This document shows positions 37,156 to 49,321 of a stretch of 64,000 bases of DNA, one piece after another. The DNA is taken from NCBI GenBank assembly GCA_959347315.1, contig OY365809.1, positions 46,031,527-46,095,526 on the forward strand, written 5' to 3'. The translations under genes and the position numbers were made by a program. The DNA is from Bimastos eiseni (taxonomy: Eukaryota > Annelida > Clitellata > Crassiclitellata > Lumbricidae). The notes beneath the pieces are model-generated. The model was not told the DNA's origin. It ran no database searches and saw nothing but the letters and a program-made list of their open reading frames with translations. Each line of letters starts with the position of its first letter. The stretch's first letter is position 1.

Positions 37156-37176
37156 CCAGTGAAAGGTCGAACACAC

Positions 37177-37278
37177 CTTTTATCTAAATTAGATGAAAGA
37201 ATTGTCTTTACTCGACTCAATGACAACCTCTCTTCTTCCAACTCTCTCCTAAACCACCACCAATCTGGCTTTTCACAA
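37177..37278 (+). pseudogene. LINE reverse-transcriptase fragment
   Basis: The frame reads LLSKLDERIVFTRLNDNL followed by HHQSGFS, matching the 'LSK..E+IV..RL...L...LL...QSGFR' segment of LINE reverse transcriptases (Jockey/CR1/L2 type). The next expected block (H-S-T) is lost and neither the YADD core nor the rest of the domain is visible. A short relic. Confidence 0.65.
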
Positions 37279-39100
37279 AACACCACTATACAACACAATA
37301 ACCCAAAACTTGCTGCTCTGCCGCAGAGTTGCCCACGGGTCAGGCCAATGTGGTGGACTTATGGGACGGGATGGATGTTCCAGGAGAAGGTCGACGTCCG
37401 CACTGAGGCACTCCTCGTCTGATGCACACACTGTGCTCGACCTCCAATCTGACGCCTGCTCTTTAAGTGGGGGTGGGCCTACCCTTTTGGGAGTAGTCTG
37501 AGAGATACCCGGATGCCTCTTAACCAACCGACATCCAGCAGCTGTACTGCGTAGGTTTCAAACTGATGAGGTTTCCACTGATGCCTCTATCAACCCTTGT
37601 CGAGAAACTTATTGTCTGTTGGTCCGATCAACCTGTCTGCGCCAGCCTACCACTTGTTACCACTCCAGTTACGCTATATACAAATGTCAGCCACTCTTAT
37701 ATTTGCTTAAAATGACAATTATATAGCGCTTATAATTTGCTAGAACCCGAGAGAGGCGCTATGTAAATGTTAAGAAATGATACCTATTTAGGCATCATTC
37801 TGACCACGCAGTTTGTGTCTGACGTCTAACGAACATCTAGCGAATGAGTGGAGACAAGAAAATCTTGATAACCAGGAACATATTGGTGCAGGTCAGACGC
37901 ACGATGTCGTCGAACTTTTACAAGTAGTGCAGGGAAATGGTGGGTTTACGAAACAAACGCACGAGATCATGTGCAATTGTTTAAAAAAATGCAGCCTACT
38001 ATTATATTCAGTAGCATCCGGTAGTATTCAGTAGCAGGCTACTAAAAAACACTTTCACCTGAATATATAAATGTAACGAGAGTTGAGCGTTGTATCTTAG
38101 TCAATTACTCTGCTGCCGTTGAACATTTAATGCGTCAGATCATATCAATTGGTTGGTTAGACAAACATAATTTGTCCGACTGTTGCCTAAATTAATATTA
38201 TTAATATTATTAAATGTCGCAATGGCTTCGGAGGATACGGGTCTCTACAACAAAATGATGACGTTCTGTGGTAGAGGGAAGTAAATGTCCGAGGAAATAC
38301 CCTTGCACTCCACAGTCCCAAAAAGGGAAGGGGTGTGGAGCTAATGGGAAAGAGTATGTCTGAAGTATTATAGGTAGGGAGTCGGGGATTTCACATTTTC
38401 AATCCCCACATTTCCAATCCCTCTCATTGGGTATCCTCCACCTGTCAAACGAGATCGCCGCCTTTAAGGATGTGACATGACAAAATGGAAGAGAGGTAAG
38501 GATGGGGTAGCGGAGAGCACCGGGATGTTAGAGTAGTGGCGTTGCTTTGTCTTGATCTTGCTTCTGGCTCTGTGCCTGATGGGTGAGCTCGATATTTCTC
38601 TGTCCAAGAACCCGGAATGCAGCGACCCTCGTTAATAAGCTGAAGTCAATGTTTTGGTTTCTGCAGCAGGAATAATTAGGGTTTCTTTCCGATAAAAAAT
38701 GAAAATTGGACGAAAGAGAAAGCGACCGATTTGTAGAACTGTGATAAGACATTGTCTGAGTGGCCTTTTTGTCAACGAATTCATTGTATGCAGTCACCAG
38801 ATGGTGTCAGAGGCCAACCCTCTTCCCAACAGAAGGGGAAGAGGAGGTAGAGGAAGATGAGGAGAAAGAGCAAGAGGAGATGATGGAGGAGGAAGAGGAG
38901 GAGGAAGTGGAGGAGGACGACGTGATGGAAGAGAAAGTGGTTGAGGAGAAGAAGGAGGTTATGTAGGAGGAATTAGAGGAGGAGGAGGAGGAGGAACGAT
39001 GGCGTCGTATCTTCATCGATGTCGTCTTTTTGGTCCCACGAGATATAAAGGCGCACATTTTCTCAACACGGAGTATTTGTATACGCTCAGAGACACCCGT
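37279..39100. other. Gene-free stretch
   Basis: 37720-37769 holds TATATAGCGCT and GGCGCTATGTAAATG in opposite orientation, part of the dispersed family. 38833-38997 is a GGA purine tract. An AATAAGCTG motif copy is at about 38612-38642. No gene is recognised. Confidence 0.5.
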
Positions 39101-39106
39101 CTATCT

Positions 39107-39297
39107 GTCTTTCTGTCTGTCTGTCCGTCTGTCTCTGTCTGTCCGTCTGTCTCTGTCTGTCCGTCTGTCTCTGTCTGTCCGTCTGTCTCTGTCTGTCCGT
39201 CTGTCTCTGTCTGTCCGTCTGTCTCTGTCTGTCCGTCTGTCTCTGTCTGTCTGTCTGTCTCTGTCTGTCTGTCTGTCTCTGTCTGTCTGTCTGTCTG
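39107..39297 (+). repeat. CTGT-based higher-order array
   Basis: Six near-identical 22-bp units made of CTGTCTGT CCGT CTGTCTCTGT, then units in which CCGT has become CTGT. Open in all three + frames because of the period; not coding. Confidence 0.93.
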
Positions 39298-40458
39298 AAT
39301 ATGAATGACTGCTAATGAAAGTCATAACTCAACCGAATCTCACGAGATGGCTGCAGAAGATTCGACGCAAACGCAGAAAGACAGAGACAGACATACAGAC
39401 GAACTAACAGACAGACACACAAACATGCGGACACACGGACAAAGTAACAGACAGACAGACAGGTAGGCAGATGGACAGATGGACACACATACGTTGCCAC
39501 AGACAGTATAGCAACTAATCTATAATATGATGTATGGGACTCAACTTGTTCATAAGCATTTGCAAGTACGCATGCGTTGCCTGTATGCAACGCATGTATC
39601 AACGTAAATGTAGCATATGTGAGTTTGTATAATTGTATATAATTGTATATTATGTTAATGTATCAATGATCGCATTTATGCATCTATGTATACATTGTAT
39701 TGCATTGTATTCGTAAATTTATACATGTATGTCACCGCTCAAAGTCCGAGCGACCCAGAGTTAAGAAGACTGTAGGCATTGAGATTGGGAAGAGAACTTG
39801 ACACTGGAGATTGGTGATTACCTCAGACTTGTTAATCATCATCCTCCACTTGCCTTCGGAACTCAACTCCGTCAATCGCCGGAACAACCTGTCTCATTAG
39901 CAACCAGATTCCTTAGCAACCAGTCTCTATAGCGACCAGTCTCCTTGTTCAATCGTTCGTTTGAAAAACTACAGGTTGAGATTGAAATACCGCAGTTTAC
40001 TCTCTTATGGGCGACAGAAGCTTATAATATATCCTCAAAGGGACGCAGCTCAACACGAGGCACCAGATGAGGGGGTTAGCCCACAGTCGACCAATGGACC
40101 CTCCCTAGCCACAGATAACCCAGGTATACGCTCGTCTGGGCTGTCGTATATGTTCGAGTATAGGTGGTCGTCGTTGGTATCGTGTTATATGGCGGATGCG
40201 GCAGCTGGTCAATCTCATGGTCGCATGCGTCGACACTAGACAATTCGCACGCTTCACTGACCTCACATGCGTCGCCATCCTCACCATCATCATCACCACC
40301 ACCAGCTGAAGCAGCAGCAGCAGTAACCGCAGTAGCTGTGTCTGCGACTCCTCGTGGCATCGATTGCAGCGGAAGAGAGCGACGACAGACGAGGACGAAC
40401 CGAGAAAACAATCTCTCCATCTTCACATCTTCATCTGGGGTAAAACAACACCAACAGG
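39298..40458. other. Mostly gene-free; possible exon ending at 40458
   Basis: A hairpin CATGCGTTGC (39571-39580) pairs with GCAACGCATG (39587-39596). The segment before 40458 is open, ends AAACAACACCAACAG|GTAATA (a good donor, phase 0) and reads VKQHQQ. That would join in phase to the poly-Gln exon at 46956 as an alternative 5' exon, but no start or acceptor is clear. Confidence 0.3.
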
Positions 40459-40602
40459 TAATATATGTAATATATGTAATATATGTAATATATGTAATAT
40501 ATGTAATGTATGTAATGTATGTAATGTATGTAATGTATGTATTGTATGTAATGTATGTAATGTATGTAATGTATGTAATGTATGTAATGTATGTAATGTA
40601 GG
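40459..40602 (+). repeat. 9-bp minisatellite GTAATATAT / GTAATGTAT
   Basis: About 16 units. The first five or so read GTAATATAT and the rest GTAATGTAT. Every unit begins with a GTAAT splice-donor-like string. Confidence 0.93.
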
Positions 40603-41362
40603 GTCATCCATACATTACATACATGTATATTAGAAATACACACATTTACTTTATAAGTGATCGGACCACGCAAATACACACACATACACACAAAGAGACA
40701 CAATATTCAAAGACTAAACTTATTCTTTATTTGCCTAAATAAATAAATTCCATAGAATCATAACAACATTGATAACGCGAATAACACTACTAGGGCCTAC
40801 TACTACTACTACTATTGCTACCGCTGATAATGATTCTAATGATATTGATTACTATAATAATTGCAGAAATAAAAATAATAAATAACAGTAATAAAAGAAT
40901 AATAACAATAAAAGTAAAAGTTGTAATTAATAATTATAATAATAATAGAATCAATTGTTATATTTACTCGCGAAAAGTAACATCATCGAGTTCTGAAGAC
41001 ATGCTAGTAGACTCACTTCAGTTCGGTAGGTGGGGCTGCCACTACGAAGGTTATGCTAAACCGAATTAACACACGGTTCATGGAGTGATTCTAAATAGAA
41101 CCCAAAATTCAGAATCGCTTTTAACCGTCTCCGATTCATCGATATTTGTAGTTTTTTTGTGTTTATATTGACAGCAATTCGCTTAATACTTGCTTGGGAC
41201 AATATAAATATATCATCGATGAGAGTCAGACGAACAGAGAGACAGACAGAGGGACGGACTGAAGAAGTGACACGTACGTAGATGTGACTAGAGGCTCAAC
41301 GAATGATTCATTGACTAGGGTCGTTCAAATAATTTCCAGGTGACCCTGACATAGAGACGAGG
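40603..41362. other. Gene-free stretch
   Basis: AT-rich sequence with TAA/ATA runs at about 40850-40950 and no recognisable gene. Confidence 0.5.
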
Positions 41363-41510
41363 TTGATGAGGAGGAGTAGGAGGAGGAGGAGTAGGAGGAG
41401 GAGTAGGAGGAGGAGGAGAAGTAGGAGAAGGAGTAGGAGGAGGAGTAGGAGGAGTAGAAGAAGTAGGAGAAGGAGGAGTAGGAAGAGTAGGAGGAGGAGG
41501 AGTGGGAGTT
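41363..41510 (+). repeat. GGAGGAGTA purine tract
   Basis: Degenerate GGA/GTA triplets, about 150 bp, ending 160 bp upstream of the first exon of the + strand gene. Confidence 0.85.
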
Positions 41511-41674
41511 GGATGGACTGATTGGGCTGGATGAAGAGAATGATGAATGATGGAATAAGATTGATGGAGTGAATTAGGTGGATTGGCTCAATGTGGAGTT
41601 GAAAGCCGACTCCCTACCTGCACGCTTCCCTCTCCATTTCCTCATTTATTCGGTTGTGGTTGTTATAGGATCAT

Positions 41675-41718
41675 GTCGCGTGACGTCACAGCGACCGATC
41701 GTCTGGCCGCCATGTTGT
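41675..41718 (+). promoter_or_regulatory. CRE and YY1-type motifs at a gene start
   Basis: A full TGACGTCA palindrome sits near 41680-41688. CCGCCATGTTG near 41708-41717 is the complement of the YY1 consensus CAA.ATGGCGG and also gives a GCCGCC Kozak context to the ATG at 41712. The pair suggests a TATA-less promoter at the start of the unrecognised gene. Confidence 0.4.
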
Positions 41719-41870
41719 TGCTACACAGTTCAATGGTGGGGAGGAGAAAAGCCGGAAAGTGGTCGAGCTTCCACTGCGGCATGAGACTGCAGATGAGAAG
41801 TGGGAACGACGACGATAAAAGGAGCAGCAACAACAACAGCAACAGCGACATCAGACGACGAATGATTCAG
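41712..41870 (+). CDS. Proposed first coding exon of the unrecognised gene
   Basis: 53 codons from ATG 41712 (an in-frame ATG also lies at 41673), ending ATTCAG|GTACAG in phase 0. It has a basic N-terminal stretch, an Asn/Ser run and the terminal RRRMIQ. The join to the poly-Gln exon would give MIQ followed by QQQQHQ. Unknown function. Confidence 0.45.
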
Positions 41871-44800
41871 GTACAGAAGTTATTACGTCATTTGTCGACG
41901 TAAATACACATGTCTTATTAGCGTTTGTTTTCGACATCAATGACATCACGGCTTACGACGTCACATCTGAAGAACGGGTGTAAACTATGAACTCATCGAA
42001 GACAACAAGAATCTTCTTCGTCAGGCGCTGATATTTCGCTCCGTAAATGTGTCCAAAGGGGTGGCAATTATTTCTTATTTATTTGGAGGAATTATATATC
42101 GCCCCTTAAACACATCTACTCAAAAGTGCAATGCTACCATGTGGTACCCGGTAGTAATGCTAGGAAGTGGGTAGCAATGTTAAGAGAAGAGGTGGTAGCA
42201 ATATAGAGATGTGGTAGCATTGCAAGGAAGTGGCGATGGAACTTTATCTTATTTCTCGTAGTTTTATGAAGCATTCTTTGGATTCATCTGAACTTCTTAA
42301 TGCAAAATGTTCCGAATCATTTTGATAAGTGATCGAATTTTTTTCTGAGCATTGTTCGAGAACGTCTTATTATCAAACGATACAAGCGAACGGTTCTAAC
42401 TAATGATGTGCTTCGAAGAGACAGTCGTTGAGTTCTTTTTCATTTGCTCCATGTGTAGGCCTAAAAGTCCTTAGGATGGAATTAAATAAACTGCGTTCTG
42501 AAGTAAAGGCAGAGGATCCGAGACTGAATAATGTTTAGAATGAATAACCAGAAGAAGAGAGTTCAGCCATCTGTCATCACGTGGGTTTCCCTATTTATCC
42601 TCTTTTATTCAACTTGGCTTGCGTAAAGTTTGTCATGGACGGATCGTCGGTTCTTCGGAGTTCTTTCAACTCTCTTTTCGGTTTGTTTTCTTCGACCTAC
42701 AGAGCTGAAATTGCGCACAAGTGTCTATGCAATGTATCCAATTTTACGGACATAACTCAAAAATTGAGGAAAATAGTGACAAAAAATGCAATGAATGCAA
42801 TATTGTTTAACCACTCGAATGAGTCCTCCTTGACGAGCTCCACTCCTGCAAGTTTACAGAATAAATGATCTCTTAAGGAAATGAATCGATTTTGCCATCT
42901 ACCAGATTACCAAAGGTCAATAAAAGAGGGTCCCGAACAACCCATGTTTTTACTTTCACTTGTTACCCTCTTTTATTTAACTTGGCTTGCGTAAAGGTTG
43001 TCAGGTATGTTCCCGTCGACCTACAGAGCTGAAATTTTGCACACATTTCAGGCTTACATGACAATGCAATGTTTCAAATTTTTAAGAACAAAACTCTAAA
43101 ATTTAAAAAAATTGACAAAAAGCATAAAATTAAATATCGTTCAACCCCCTTGACGAGCTCCACTCTGGCAAGTTTACATCATCAATGATATGTAATGAAA
43201 AGTCTCTTAAGGAAATGGAACGATTGCGCCATCTACCAGATAAAAACCCGAGAAACCCATCTCTCTAAGAAGGTCTCATAGAAGATTACCCTCAGTCACC
43301 TATCTTATTATGTCACAGAAAATCAGTTCTGTCTGTACTTAATATCTGTCTATCTGTCTATCTGTCAATTTGTCTCTCTGTCTGTCTATCTGCCTCTTTC
43401 TTTCCCTGAACATGACAACATTTTATCGGAACATTTCTAAGTCTGCCGAGGGAGGACGATATCGCTGTTTATTTCTCGTCAAGGGACCCATTATTCCGTC
43501 TTAAAATGAACGATCATCTTATATGGATCGTCCTTGGTGACCTATTGCCCTTTTGGTGACCTCTTGCCCTCATGGTAACCTCTTGCCCTCGCTCTCCTTT
43601 GGTGCCAATCCATCGAATTTCTTCTAGAAATAGACTTCATAATAATATGATGTCGAAGACTTTCTGCCTCGATGCGACATCATTTGAATGTGAACGACTC
43701 TTTGAAGAAGTCGACCTCTTTCGATCATCAATGATTGACAGCTGCTGCTCTATCCGATCTGCATGACAATATCAGTGCAAATTGGCGCCTTTGTGTCGAT
43801 TATGGAAATGAAAAGTTCGTCCTTCTTTCCTTCTTTCCTTCCTTCCTTCTTTTCTTTCTTCTGTCCATCTAATCGTCCAGCCTCTCCTTCTTAATCTCGT
43901 CTACTGATGGCTTCGACAGTAAAACATCAACGCAAGATCTTGTAAAACGACGATGTCAGCGTATGTGTGTTTGTGTGTATTCATTCATTGAGAGAATTTA
44001 TGTAGCGCCTCTTCAGGAGAACTACTCAGAAGCGTTCCCAACCTCAGCGCGGTCAAATGACGCATTCTTAAGATGACGTAGGAATTCCTGAGAAGGCGTT
44101 CATAGAAAGGGATCGCAACCTCAAAGGGACGCCATTCCAAACCGAGTGGCTCTTCTTCTCCATGTATTCAGCGTCAATGTCCAACCATTAATATATTTCT
44201 GCGGTCGTATCCCAGAATCGTTGGCTTTAACCAACGCTTTGAATCAGAGACGTAAATTCACCTGGAAGACCTGGAGAGGGATTTTCCAGACTGGCCTGAA
44301 CCAGTTTCCCTCCGCTGCCAATCGTTCCGTTGCCCTAATTAATCAGACTTTCCAGACACAATGGAAGCAGCGGCCGTTATCTCAATACAGCACATCGATT
44401 AATCTCATCCGAATGGGAAGGATGGGGACAATAGAGGATGCGGAGGAGAATAGTGAAGGGCCAATACATCAGCTGCTGCAGCAGACAACTGGCTCGTATA
44501 GCGTGACGAACGCGCGACTTGCTAATCATTTGCAAAGCCATCGAATGATGTACGATGCCAATGACCATTCATCAAAGAGCCCTGCGTTCATTCATCCATC
44601 CATCCATCCATTCATCCATCCATCCAGCCTCTGCAACCCATACACGATGCTATGAGGACGGCGAGATGAAGGCGTCTATATCTCGTGATCGATCGATCGA
44701 TCTCTATCGCTGTAATTATCGAACTGCGTCTGTGGGAATATCATCGGTTCTTTGTCTTCTTGATTGATCGTCTGCGGATGAAGAGACGCCGTCGCCGGTT

Positions 44801-44930
44801 GTCGTCTTAGACGCGATACCGATGTTTCGATTGGAAGCCAGAGTTCGATACTCTGATTGGATGAAGGTCAATTTCATCACAACACCCTCTCTCCAAGTTC
44901 AGACCAAATTTCCACTCATTCTCAATTCCT

Positions 44931-44983
<53 letters not shown>

Positions 44984-47900
44984 TTCTGTCTTTGTCTCTG
45001 TCTCTGTCTCTCTCTATCTCTATCTCTCTTTTTTTCTCTCTCTCCCGCTTCCATCCTATGTCCTCTGTTCCTCTTCCTCTCTTTCTTCCTCCATTCACCT
45101 TCCTTTACATCCTCATCCTCCTTGTTTTCTCATGCCAACAAAGTCTTTGAAATTCCGCATCGTTAGATACGACACAAATGACGTCACATATAGATTACGT
45201 CATTGCACTCAGCGACGTCATTTGCGTCTAGACCAAAGACTTATATTCTACATCCAAAGATGGTATATTTATGACGATTTTGCTGATACCATATATGTTA
45301 TATGCATTACATACATAGCCAAGGGATGTACGAATGGACGCATGAGCAGGCGCTGTGGCAATAGGTCATATATCCATATTAACGAGTATTACACATGATG
45401 AAGATGGAAATTGCAACATCTCTTAGGAGACTCATTCAACTTCCTTTTCATTGCAGCTACACCGAATCCTTCTCTAACAGACGTCATTGAAGATGATGGC
45501 GCATAATAAATTAATAAATCACCTTCCAATATCCGCCTCCTCCTTCTCCTCCTCCACCCTCCCCCACTTGAGACGTTTTCTTGAGATTTTAAATGACCAA
45601 GTTTGGTGCATAATACCTATCTATGTCTTCTTCAGTTCTGATAACTTTCCGTGATGAAATTCTCACAGAACCTAGCAACATCTAGTTAAACAGACCAGCA
45701 ACAAGACCGCTTCATCAGTCATCTTATTTTCATTCAGACATCCTATTTTCCGTTAGTCATCCCATTTTCATTTAGTCATCCTATTTACATTCAGCCATCC
45801 TATTTTCATTCCGTCATCCTATTTACATTCAGCCATCCTATTTACATTCAGCCATCCTATTTTCATTCAGTCAACCTATTTTCATTCAGTCATCCTATTT
45901 TCATCAGCATGCAGTAGAAATAGTCTAACATACAAACGGCTGATTTTATATAAGTCAGTTGATCGTCTATCTTTTATCGATCCCAAACAGCCAAAAGGTT
46001 AATACAATGCGAAACTGATATTGCTTCTTATAGTTATAATTTCTCTCTCCCACTGTCTGTGTGTCTGTCTCCGTCTGTGTGTCTGTCGCCTATATATTTA
46101 GACAACTTGTATTTATCATTATGCATATAATATGCTTTTTGTATATATATATATATATACATAATATCACTGGTATACGTAACTTCTGAATGTATATATA
46201 TATATAAATATCATCCGATTGGAATTGGTATACGGGAGGTTTATTCTCTGCTGTCCAGATTGGCTGCTGTAGAGATGTAACGGTTGCTTGGCGATGTATG
46301 TGAGCTGACTCTTTAACTCTCTTCTTATAGATACCATATAATATACACATACATGAATCCTCTTATAAAGACCGTCTATGTATATGCTTGTATGGTCGTG
46401 TTTGTGTCGGTGTGTATGCTTGGCCTGGGTTTATGTAGCTCTCCTTTGGGTCTACTTCGATGCGAAGAGGCCGTACTTTCTCTCTCGTTAGTTTCCTTCC
46501 GAGTAATTACGTGAAAATTTCTATGCATATAAATCTCTTTGTTTCGTCGGTCCAACGCATTTCTCAGCGGAAGACGACGACTGCGCATGCGCCACAGTTA
46601 TATAACTACTTCCGGTTGTACTGTCTGACATAAACCAACAGCACCTGCCAATGCTCCTCTTCGCCCTTCTCCTCCTCCCGCTGGTCTTGCTATTCCTCTG
46701 TTTGTCTGTCTATGTATCAGACGGATGTCTGCTAGTCTGTCTCTCTACCTACCGTGTTCTCTCCCAGTTTTCTTTGTTCCCTCTACTAACCTTTCTGTCT
46801 CTGTCTCTGTCTGTCTATCTATCTGTCTTTCTGTCTGTCTCTCCGTTTCTTGTCGATGTCATTGTCGGTCGTCTAAAGTCATAACTGCAGACGATCTTCG
46901 AATCCTATCTAAGAGTAATATTCTGAAAATGCTGTAGGATGTTCTTTGCTTTCAGCAGCAGCAGCAGCATCAGGATGGATCTGTCAGCCAGAAGAAGATG
47001 GAGGTCGATTCCTATTTGGCGCTTGATTCGTCAGAAGATGATACAACGAAAGGTAGAACATTCCACTCATCAGAAAATTCCACTCATCAGAACATTCCAC
47101 TAATCAGAACATTCCACTCAATAGAACATTCCACTCATCAGAACATTCCACTCATCAGAACATTCCGCTCATCAGAACATTCCACTAATCAGAACATCCC
47201 ACTCATAAGAACATTCCACTCAATTCCTGTAATTTCTTCTTTGATGATTTATAGAAATGCGGATCGTTTCACTAACTGAGTCCAGTTATGCATTCATGTT
47301 GCCATTGATTAGGTATTATGATTATTATTATTATTATTATCATCATCATCATCATCATCATTATATTAATTATTATTATTTTTGTCATTATTATTGTTGT
47401 TGTTAGTGTTATTATTGTTAGTAATTTATTTATTTGATTAATCTTATGCCTTGAGGTAAACAGGATCCCTAAGGGACTTAGAGATTGTTAACTATTTATG
47501 CAATTTTCTGGATAAGACCCTATTCGTCGTGTTGTCCTGGTTCTCGAAAGTCCCCCGAAACTCGACAGCCTTAAAGCGTTGCATAGTTTAACGAGATGCG
47601 TTGATAGAGGAAAGAAGTTTCTCGTGAAGCCTCTGAGACTATGCTGAATTCTTTTTAAATCCTAGGTCAGATTTGAAAAGCCAGCCATTCGTTGTTTATG
47701 GGGCCCATGGTCTCAAAAGCCAGAGGAACGAACAGGTGCGTGCTAGAAAGCGGATAGTATTTTTCGTGCTTGTGGACCGCTGCTCTTTCAGCCGCCGCTC
47801 CAACTGTCTGAGATGTGTCTGACAAAATAATACGCGGCCAAGGTGTCAGTCACGATAGTGTCCCAGACCAGGGTCTGCGGGCACGCTGATCTAGTTCTCT

Positions 47901-49018
47901 AGTCGGGTTTACAGCGAAAACTGGGCAGGACTTGGACATATGACCGACTAAATGGAGTTCGTGCACGCGGCCTCTGGTCTGCTGCTGCTGCTGCTATTGT
48001 CTGCGACAAATGAGACAATAGGTCATCGGCTGCAACTGATGCCAAGAATATCTGCCCTATATTATACCTGGGCATTTGTCTGTTTTTGCTTTTAATGAAA
48101 CCCTTCGATGTATCTAACAGACCCCAATTGTACAGAGGTCATCAAAATGTCACTGCGCATGCGTTCCCCAACCTGCGGGTACACGACCCTAGTTTGCATA
48201 ATTATGGTAATCGATCAGTTTGATTGACAACTGTTCGGTTGTATCATTGACGGTTCACTGACCACGCCCATTGTGTATAGGAAACGACCGGATATGACAT
48301 CAGTTGATGCACTTCAATGAACACCAATCGGTGAATGATAGACATCGATAGATGAACTGATTGCGATGTATAGTCCCAGATGAATCGCTGCCTCTCTGTC
48401 TGTCTACAATAGCAGAGGATCATCTATCTGTCTACCTGTACGTGTCTGTCTGTCTGTCTGTCTGTCTTTCTGTCTGTCTGTCTGTTTATCTGTTTGCTGT
48501 CTGTAGATATGCGTATGTCTGGTCCGTCCATCTGCCAAATAGATGAGCATCGTTTGTGTCAGTGGGTTTATAAAAAGAAAAAAAGAAAAATGCTACCAGA
48601 TGCTATCAAGATTGGTTCAGATCTGAAGAGAGAGAAAGAGACAGACAGACAGAGCGACAAAGAGATAGAGCGAGACACAGATAGACAGACACAGAGAGAG
48701 ACAGAAATACAGAGATACAGAGAGAGAGAGTGAGAGAGAAAGAGAGGGTTTGGGGTGACCGAATGAGCGTTGGACCACGTGATCCCAGCATGTGTCACGT
48801 GATTAAGAGGAGATCGGTTGAATTCTGTGATGGCACAGAATCAAGATTGGAGCGTGATCGACGACTTGATCATGGAACTGCAGCGCAGGATCTGTCGGTT
48901 GATCGATGACTTTTTGTGACTATTAATAGGAGGAGAAACACACAATGAGATATAATAGCAAAACAACCAGAATAAGAGAAAAAAATGAGAAGAGAGAGAC
49001 AGAGAGAGACAGAGAGAT

Positions 49019-49097
<79 letters not shown>

Positions 49098-49198
49098 GAC
49101 AGAGAGAGACAGAGAGAGACAGAGAGAGACAGAGAGAGAGACAGACAGAGAGAGACAGAGACAGAGGCAGAGAGAGAGAGAGCGACAGAGAGAGAGAC

Positions 49199-49229
<31 letters not shown>

Positions 49230-49290
49230 GACAGAGAGAGACAGAGAGAGAGACAGACAGAGAGAGACAGAGACAGAGGCAGAGAGAGAG

Positions 49291-49321
<31 letters not shown>

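Noticed and set aside
41669..41870. Joining the frame ending at 40458 to the exon at 41669
   Set aside because: Phases do not match; the join meets a stop within a few codons.
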